Below are positions 59,601-64,000 of a stretch of 64,000 nucleotides of DNA, one piece after another. The first letter of the stretch is position 1, and every line of letters starts with the position of its first letter. The position numbers and the translations under genes were made by a program. The stretch comes from Bacteroidales bacterium. GTDB taxonomy: Bacteria; Bacteroidota; Bacteroidia; Bacteroidales; ML635J-15. Location: contig JAFZLK010000022.1 of assembly GCA_017551515.1 (NCBI GenBank), forward strand, positions 44,056 through 108,055. The letters run 5' to 3'. Below the pieces are notes generated by a model that worked only from the letters and a program-made list of their open reading frames with translations, did not search any database and had not been told where the DNA came from.

Positions 59601-59647
59601 CCATTTTTCAGTGATATTTCCTCATCAATTATAAAATTTCTTTTCAT
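56633..59647 (-). CDS. KAP-family P-loop NTPase with two membrane helices
   Basis: The protein has 1004 residues. Walker A is GLFGGWGTGKSS (about 46-57). Two membrane helices are inserted (about 126-145 LFVIVLSLLIILVIINS and 155-172). Walker B is KLVIVIDNIDRC (about 228-239), followed by FVIPVDDEALKQ and RRIIQLFNNLASE. This is the KAP layout, in which the inserted helices place the NTPase at the inner face of the membrane. The long helical C-terminus, rich in N, K and D, has no recognised domain. KAP NTPases occur in many predicted defence systems. It is co-transcribed with abiH. The GC content is visibly lower than in neighbours, consistent with transfer. Confidence 0.88.
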   Translation of the reverse strand: MKRNFIIDEEISLKNGNDILKTEVYANNLSDVISNTPKNRVFTIGLFGGWGTGKSSILKTVREKLETDEVKFITYDAWKYANDSFRRMFLLKVQEELKYDKTEEMQRFYQSETAEAEPKTHISNNYLFVIVLSLLIILVIINSIPIVPDDWKISLSSIFTLAGLLITVFNGVFQKLKIQISKPHLFAPEQFEKCFKEMISNAFKKDNCLEMIFKYIKVTPKSITGVEKLVIVIDNIDRCHTEMAYQLLTDIKTFLSDEKLNVIFVIPVDDEALKQNLFSKSNIEQDCNKEKEEFLRKFFNVTIRIKPHQSTELNAFAKELNRKYKLGYNDDTIALCSKEFATNPRRIIQLFNNLASELDLYSDEFAQKNESMICIVLILREEYYDFYKKVVNDANELKKYNPNEEKKENKEENEENNKRGKDISLSAFLRVAAPIIRNTKMPDLLHILTNSDAIFDNVPTDVKNNIASYNIEEVSKYLNNNQDSNDIVLDLIKKETKENLKSKSDAQIINSLEFISSLSSSINLPNTFLIEIDSLFKGYLFNNSYYVYIGGIDGSKLENLCHFASLLDANDLPELKDNIISNITSTNIDSQLTGDKVNEVLVKTALRKFKSREDCVRLNIFIGKLFKIVDIYQDIDYSQDQKEMFFTSDLINYYIEKITLGDNNETKNLLWLLKNKINIDGECYSKLIEKLNTIIGDTTNKNKDQILSFIKYVANFFMLIPDRAIINSQQMTTLNNKLLWCRAVNGKNTFILDEVKSEIESLHFLIDTIIKLYRIGDGYITDVQVIKMVSVDKSYTYSKLLELREHNFKLKPFANSIINDNDYETNPELLIPLIEFCILQKDENGVYALDDSKIKNKVISLCENISKPGISNLIEHLIKDDKIKTFFIDVIKTKDAKYINELPQSLLGLAISCFSKENSSQFENNEGYLSVVAIKGTDEQKTEIVKMMTENINKNRNLELTFSVLACIELKKTYNKDMLRGALQSYKDSNPNDNKVDDLIIRFQ

Positions 59648-59657
59648 ATTTTATGAT

Positions 59658-59774
59658 TTATTTTTTCTCATAATCATCTCTCGTTACCTTCGTTTCTGGA
59701 TACACAACCAGCATTTCGTCATAAGTCAATCCATATAACTGATACACTGATATATTTATAACCTTAATTGGCAT
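59658..59774 (-). pseudogene. C-terminal scrap of a methylase/restriction-type protein
   Basis: 38 codons from an ATG at 59772-59774 encode MPIKVINISVYQLYGLTYDE, then MLVVYPETKVTRDDYEKK and a stop. The VYxLYGLTxxE ending is typical of the C-terminus of large DNA methylase/restriction proteins. It probably remains from a deleted relative of the gene at 59967-62480. It ends 10 bases before the KAP start; alternatively it could be a tiny leader gene. Confidence 0.5.
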
Positions 59775-59840
59775 GAGAACATTAAGTTATGTTAATAATA
59801 ATTCATTGAGCAAAACTACTCAAATCTCTTTAAATATGAA

Positions 59841-59883
59841 AATCCAGTTGCTAACAATATTAACAACTGGATTCCTTTTTTTG
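59841..59883 (+). terminator. Hairpin with T run
   Basis: AATCCAGTTG (59841-59850) pairs with CAACTGGATT (59864-59873), followed by CC and seven or more Ts. The T run is on the plus strand. It separates the restriction gene from the KAP/AbiH operon. Confidence 0.7.
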
Positions 59884-59966
59884 TCTTTTATATAGGATGT
59901 ATTTATCTGCCTAAAATCACGATAAAACAAAAGTATATATTACGATGGCAATGAATTGTAATTGAA

Positions 59967-62480
59967 CTAAGTTGTCAAGTTGCCTAATTCCTTGCAAAGT
60001 TTATTTATTTCTTCTGCTGCCTTCCACTTGTTTTCAATTACTGTTTCAATTCGAGAACTTATTTGCTTGATTCTTTCCTTATCATTATCAATCGGCAATT
60101 CAAGTTCCTTCCATCTGTCAGCAATATTGGGCAGTGTTGTTTCTATCAGAATTTTGTTTTCCGCTTGCATTTGTGTTAGTTTATGAGACAACAAGTATAA
60201 CAAATAGAATGGTGTTATTCCGTATTCATTGTTTTCATTTACACGCAAAATAAGAATTTCTCTTGTGTACAGAGCTTCTGTATCGAATGGTGATACCATT
60301 GCAACACTACCAATCCTATAACTACCACGTCTAACATAAAGTATATCATGTACTTTTATTTCTTTTTTGCTCCCTTTCTTCTCAATATATGTTTCTATTG
60401 GAATTCTCGATGTTGGATCTTTGTAAACTTCCCAATTTACAATATCTTTTACTCGTATATATGGGATTTCGCCTTTCCCTTTCGTTTCTGCTTCGGGCGA
60501 ACCATGACCGTCCAAAAAAGTTATTACCTTATTTTGTATCAGCTTATTTATTGAAACAAGAGTTTGATTATCTTTTTCTGCTTGTTTTCGTATTTCTTGC
60601 ATTTTATTCTGCCAGTAATAGCGTGGAACATAAACGCCTTTATTTTCTACGATACTATTATCTACAGAAAAACAATATTTGCTTAATTGTTTGTTATTTA
60701 TTTCACTTAAAATCAAAGGAATATCATCCCATAAATTAGTCGTGTCTATTTTCTTCGTTTCATTATTCCATCTGAACATTTCTTTACCTTGATGGTCATG
60801 TCCCATTTGTTCAGCTACCGCCATATTAATAACTTCTTGTTGCGGTTGCCCTTTTTGCAAAACTATTATTACACATTTTGCATTATTATGAGGTCGGAAT
60901 GTATTGTGCGGCAAATCGACCAACCACATCACATTGTTTCCATTCAAGAGAAATTGCAATATATATTTGGTACTTGGCGCATGGAAATATGTTTCAGGAA
61001 TAATCAAGCCCATTCGTCCACCTTCTTTTAGCAATGAAAGACACCGCTCAATATAAATGATCTGAATAGCTTCTTCTTTTTTGAGAATATTTGTTTTAAT
61101 AAATTTTCCGTCTTCTGTTTTCCATTTATACGCCAATTCGTATTGCTTGAGTTTGTCTTCGCCTGTTACTTTAATATCTTTACCAAAAGGCGGATTGGCC
61201 AAAAGCACATCAAAATGACCAAGTCCAATTGATTGTTGAGTGGCAATTTTCCATTCTGATGGTTTTAATAGCGCATCCTCACAAAATATACCACCTTTGC
61301 CATCGCCTAAAATTGCCATATATGCTTTTGTAACCTTGGCAAGAAATGAATCTTTTTCAATACCTTTGATGTATTTTATAGCACAACTTTTTTTTTCTTC
61401 TTCTAGTGCAATCTCATTCCACCCATAATCCAATGCTTGCTCCTCTAAAATACGCCACATATAACGCATGCTTTCGACAAGAAAACCACCAGAACCACAT
61501 GCGGGATCAATTACTATTTCATTTGGTTGTGGTTTTACTAACTCAACCATCAACTTTACAACATTTCGAGGTGTAAAAAATTGCCCTTGTCCGCCTTTTA
61601 ACGCATACTGAATAAAAACCTCGAAAGCATCTGCAACAACATCTCGTTCTGTATCAATTAAGCAATATGATTGTAATTCTCCGACAACATATTTGATACT
61701 CGTGTCATCAAGTTTGATTTCATCGGCGATTTCTATTACTTCATTGTATTTGCTTTTTACCTTTGCAAAAAGTTTTTTGATTCTGTCGCTAACGGTTTCA
61801 CTATTCTCATTTATTCCCACTCGAAATGTTACCTCGTCATCCATTTTTGTAAATCGTTCATCATATATTTTACAGAAAATGATGTTGATTATCTGTTGCG
61901 CAATGACTTGATCCATTGTTGTGCCTGTTGCATTTCCAGCAAGATAATTACGAATTGCATTGAAGACTGTTTTTAGATTGTGCGTTGGTTTTAAGTCTTT
62001 TCTCTTGAATTTGCCAATGTCCTCTAATCGTTCTCCAAATTTTGGAATATTAGGAATTTCCTTGAATAGAACCCGTCCATCATCTGTATTCTGCTTTAGC
62101 AAGTAAAAACGTTCTTCACCGTTAAACCAAACTCCAATGTTGGCCTTAGATAATGTCAGATAATTCTCCAATTGAGTGCGCCCGTCCTTACGATTCTTCT
62201 TTTTGCATTCCACAATCAGATATATGCTGTCGTCCGTTCTCTCCGAATCGCCAAAAACAGCAATGTCAACTGGATATTCCTTTTTCGTATCACTCGGACG
62301 CACTTTCACATGGAATTGTGGACGAGTTTGGATATATTCCTTGGGATAACCATAGTCTTCAACCAATATTTTTGAAAAGACTTGCGTTGCTTCCACTTCT
62401 TCGGGTGACGCTTTTACTTGTGTTCCAGAAATGTAATCAATAATGTAGCCTTCCTTAGGTTGGTTTTGTTCTTTTTCCAT
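59967..62480 (-). CDS. Single-chain restriction-modification protein (nuclease, N6-adenine methylase, specificity domain)
   Basis: The protein has 837 residues. An HsdR-N-like nuclease core lies at about 60-100 (YPVDIAVF with D72, then LIVECKKKN with E91 and K93). A helical linker is followed by the N6 methylase with FFTPRNVVKLMVELV, SAM motif DPACGSGGFLVESM and catalytic NPPFG. At the C-terminus is one HsdS-like target-recognition domain (IPYIRVKDI, KGSKKEIKVHDILYVRRGS, YLLSHKLTQMQAEN) with a final coiled helix. No helicase motor is present, so this resembles type IIG/L enzymes rather than type I. It should both methylate and cut unmodified DNA in the cytoplasm. Confidence 0.88.
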   Translation of the reverse strand: MEKEQNQPKEGYIIDYISGTQVKASPEEVEATQVFSKILVEDYGYPKEYIQTRPQFHVKVRPSDTKKEYPVDIAVFGDSERTDDSIYLIVECKKKNRKDGRTQLENYLTLSKANIGVWFNGEERFYLLKQNTDDGRVLFKEIPNIPKFGERLEDIGKFKRKDLKPTHNLKTVFNAIRNYLAGNATGTTMDQVIAQQIINIIFCKIYDERFTKMDDEVTFRVGINENSETVSDRIKKLFAKVKSKYNEVIEIADEIKLDDTSIKYVVGELQSYCLIDTERDVVADAFEVFIQYALKGGQGQFFTPRNVVKLMVELVKPQPNEIVIDPACGSGGFLVESMRYMWRILEEQALDYGWNEIALEEEKKSCAIKYIKGIEKDSFLAKVTKAYMAILGDGKGGIFCEDALLKPSEWKIATQQSIGLGHFDVLLANPPFGKDIKVTGEDKLKQYELAYKWKTEDGKFIKTNILKKEEAIQIIYIERCLSLLKEGGRMGLIIPETYFHAPSTKYILQFLLNGNNVMWLVDLPHNTFRPHNNAKCVIIVLQKGQPQQEVINMAVAEQMGHDHQGKEMFRWNNETKKIDTTNLWDDIPLILSEINNKQLSKYCFSVDNSIVENKGVYVPRYYWQNKMQEIRKQAEKDNQTLVSINKLIQNKVITFLDGHGSPEAETKGKGEIPYIRVKDIVNWEVYKDPTSRIPIETYIEKKGSKKEIKVHDILYVRRGSYRIGSVAMVSPFDTEALYTREILILRVNENNEYGITPFYLLYLLSHKLTQMQAENKILIETTLPNIADRWKELELPIDNDKERIKQISSRIETVIENKWKAAEEINKLCKELGNLTT

Positions 62481-62555
62481 TTTGTTTTGCGTTTTATGCT
62501 TTTGCTACCGATCCCTAATTTTTAACGACCGACAAAAAAGAGGCGAACACTGCCT

Positions 62556-62672
62556 CCTGTCTGCGGTCGTCGAAAAACCTAAAGGAATAGACAAAATGTT
62601 CGCGCTCAAAACGCAAACATTTGCAATTTGTCATTCCTTAATTACCTTGAAATTTTCGACGTTTCAGACAGG
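62556..62672. repeat. 117-bp nested inverted repeat upstream of the restriction gene
   Basis: CCTGTCT (62556-62562) pairs with AGACAGG (62666-62672), CGTCGAAAA (62568-62576) with TTTTCGACG (62653-62661), and AAGGAATAGACAAA (62582-62595) with TTTGTCATTCCTT (62627-62639, one bulge). The 600-base gap between genes holds this element and the abiH fossil. A 67-codon open frame runs through it (62482-62685), which I treat as an artefact of the repeat. Confidence 0.65.
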
Positions 62673-63028
62673 CTGGAACAAATAGCAAACGCTATGATTA
62701 ATAATATGTTATTTCAATCAACTATGTTTCATTCTGTTTAATTTTATATTTCTATATCATTATGGCAAATGTAAATATATTTTTGTTTGCTTAAGTAATT
62801 TCTTCGGCAAAATTTTTCTTATAGTCTATTCGTCATTTTCTTTTTGACACTATCAACATATTATTCCACTTTTATAACGAATCCGCCGCCCATAGCTATA
62901 TGAATGTCAATCGAAGAGTTATTTATATCCTATTGCCTGAGTTCCTATATTAATAGTGCGCTTGGTATTTTTTATTTTCTCCGCTATTGTAATACTATTA
63001 TTATTCCGTTTGTGACATTGTTTTTTGT

Positions 63029-63067
63029 CAAGTCAAATCCGTTGCCTATGAGAATGATTCTGTTTAT
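63029..63067 (-). pseudogene. Fossil of a second abiH start
   Basis: Read on the minus strand, 39 bases encode INRIILIGNGFDLT, nearly the same as the first 13 codons of the abiH gene (MNRIILIGNGFDLA). The start ATG has become ATA, and stop codons follow shortly after. The remainder of that gene has been lost. Confidence 0.8.
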
Positions 63068-63081
63068 ATTCAAGCAATACA

Positions 63082-63954
63082 TTATTCCCCATCCGTCAGT
63101 TTTGGTTTCTCATTATCGCTTGCCTCTATGCTTTTTATATAGTCGCTGGCGCGCTCTGGTGATACTAGCGAGTGCCCAAGGCGGCGTTCCATTGTTTCAC
63201 GCGCTTCTTTTGCAACCTCGCCACCTTCCTTGGCAATACGGCTGCTCTCGGCCATAGTTTGCGGATTTGACTGGCGGGAATACTCGGTCGTTGCAACTTC
63301 GGCAAGCGTATTAAGAGCAAGTTCGATGTTGGTCATATTGTCGCGTAGATTCTCTTTGGTTAGTCCCTTGTATTTCTTGTATTCGCCAGTTGTAAAACCG
63401 CTCCACGCCTTGGTCAGCACATTGGTAAGAATTGCAAAATCGCGCTGCTCCGTAATCCCCGAGCGTTTCCACTCATCAGTTAATTCTTTGCGCATCTGTA
63501 TGGATTTCATGCGTTCGTTTATCCAACGCTCGCTGTAACCTTGCCTACGATAATCCTCAACTGCCATCTGGAATGTCTGTTCAGGGTCTATCATCTGGTC
63601 TATGCGCTGTGCGCCTACTTCGGCAAGCCATTGCTTTATAGGTTCAGCCTTCTTGGAAGGGACAGACTGAATAATACGGAAAATGCCTTCTAAATCAGCA
63701 GACTGTGTCTTATAGTATTTTCCATCGGCAGCTTTCATTCGAGTAGGGGTACAAGTTGTACCCCACCTTGAATCCAATTCTGGGTCACGTGACCTCATAC
63801 GCTTGATATACTGTTTAACATCAGTGCTTTCTGTTAAAACTTCCACTATGTCCGCCACTGAAAAATAGTACTTTTCCTCCTCTTCGTTCCATACAACACG
63901 GACATTCTTTCCGTCAAAAACCTTTATTATAGATTCGTTTGGCATAAATTCCAT
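63082..63954 (-). CDS. Bro-N domain protein (phage antirepressor-like)
   Basis: The protein has 290 residues. The N-terminal Bro-N domain shows IIKVFDGKNVRVVWNEEEEK, YYFSVADIVEVLTESTDVKQ, then YIKRMRSRDPELDS. Further conserved blocks are SADLEGIFRIIQSVPSKKAE and PIKQWLAEVGAQRIDQ. The C-terminal half is helical (MAVEDYRRQGYSERWINERM, LTKAWSGFTTGEYKKYKG, LGHSLVSPERASDYI). In Bacteroidetes such Bro-N proteins recur near restriction loci and toxin-like genes, and the role is unknown. A TAAATTTG -7 box (minus, 63966-63973) is 12 bases upstream. It may be prophage-derived or part of the defence island. Confidence 0.85.
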   Translation of the reverse strand: MEFMPNESIIKVFDGKNVRVVWNEEEEKYYFSVADIVEVLTESTDVKQYIKRMRSRDPELDSRWGTTCTPTRMKAADGKYYKTQSADLEGIFRIIQSVPSKKAEPIKQWLAEVGAQRIDQMIDPEQTFQMAVEDYRRQGYSERWINERMKSIQMRKELTDEWKRSGITEQRDFAILTNVLTKAWSGFTTGEYKKYKGLTKENLRDNMTNIELALNTLAEVATTEYSRQSNPQTMAESSRIAKEGGEVAKEARETMERRLGHSLVSPERASDYIKSIEASDNEKPKLTDGE

Positions 63955-63965
63955 TATTTACTTTG

Positions 63966-63973
63966 CAAATTTA
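63966..63973 (-). promoter_or_regulatory. -7 promoter box for the Bro-N gene
   Basis: TAAATTTG on the minus strand matches TAnnTTTG, just before the ATG at 63952-63954. Confidence 0.45.
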
Positions 63974-64000
63974 CAAAAACACACGCTTGTTTCATAATAA

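Noticed and set aside
62482..62685. 67-codon open frame on the plus strand
   Set aside because: It is made almost wholly of the two arms and loop of a nested inverted repeat, has no start context, and is not supported as a gene.

Overview
The window comes from an AT-rich member of the phylum Bacteroidota, most likely an uncultured gut- or rumen-type Bacteroidales. The evidence is lineage-specific: -7 boxes of the form TAnnTTTG in front of many genes, type IX secretion (T9SS) sorting domains of both classes (A on a BspA-like leucine-rich-repeat protein, B on a PKD/SprB-repeat protein), two FISUMP-type lipoproteins, many lipoproteins, and a radical SAM/lipoprotein pair of Bacteroidetes type. 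Few Shine-Dalgarno sequences are visible. No rRNA, tRNA, CRISPR array, integrase or complete insertion sequence was recognised.

Layout. (1) 1-295 is the 5' part of pheT. (2) 422-6237 is an accessory stretch, all on the minus strand: a decayed ATP-binding/winged-helix gene, a Nudix hydrolase overlapping a PD-(D/E)XK-helicase of the DUF2075 type, a frameshifted DUF1016 nuclease gene, and a three-gene DUF3791-DUF3990-DUF3791 operon. Partial copies of the 3' end of the adjacent DUF2461 gene lie between these modules, as if they were added one after another beside that gene. (3) 6238-25265 is mainly housekeeping (glyA, dxr, gapA, trmD, glutathione peroxidase, peptidases). It is interrupted by two FISUMP lipoproteins, a ParE-like toxin-antitoxin pair, an AAA ATPase gene between 97-bp direct repeats, and a lipoprotein-radical SAM-cupin operon. 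(4) 25352-35268 is accessory: a second DUF3791-DUF3990-DUF3791 operon, a DUF1186 gene between roughly 134-bp direct repeats, a giant BspA-like protein, an EVE-like/HNH nuclease, about 1.1 kb of gene-free repetitive DNA, and an intact DUF1016 nuclease. (5) 35422-55372 is mostly core: trkH, a T9SS-exported protein with two downstream lipoprotein genes, alcohol and aldehyde dehydrogenases, hicAB, an ECF sigma factor, an AddA-like helicase-nuclease, rhomboid and an inositol-monophosphatase-family gene. (6) 55410-63954 is a defence island: AbiH overlapping a KAP NTPase, a C-terminal methylase-like scrap, a single-chain nuclease-methylase-specificity protein, a fossil of a second abiH start, and a Bro-N protein.

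The strongest leads are these. First, the duplicated DUF3791-DUF3990-DUF3791 operon, a predicted ADP-ribosyltransferase-like toxin with two small partners. Second, the repeated architecture of one accessory module between long direct repeats, seen at four places. Third, several long nested inverted repeats in intergenic DNA that look like structured RNAs or miniature mobile elements. Functions of the DUF families are inferred from remembered family features and context; no search was run.
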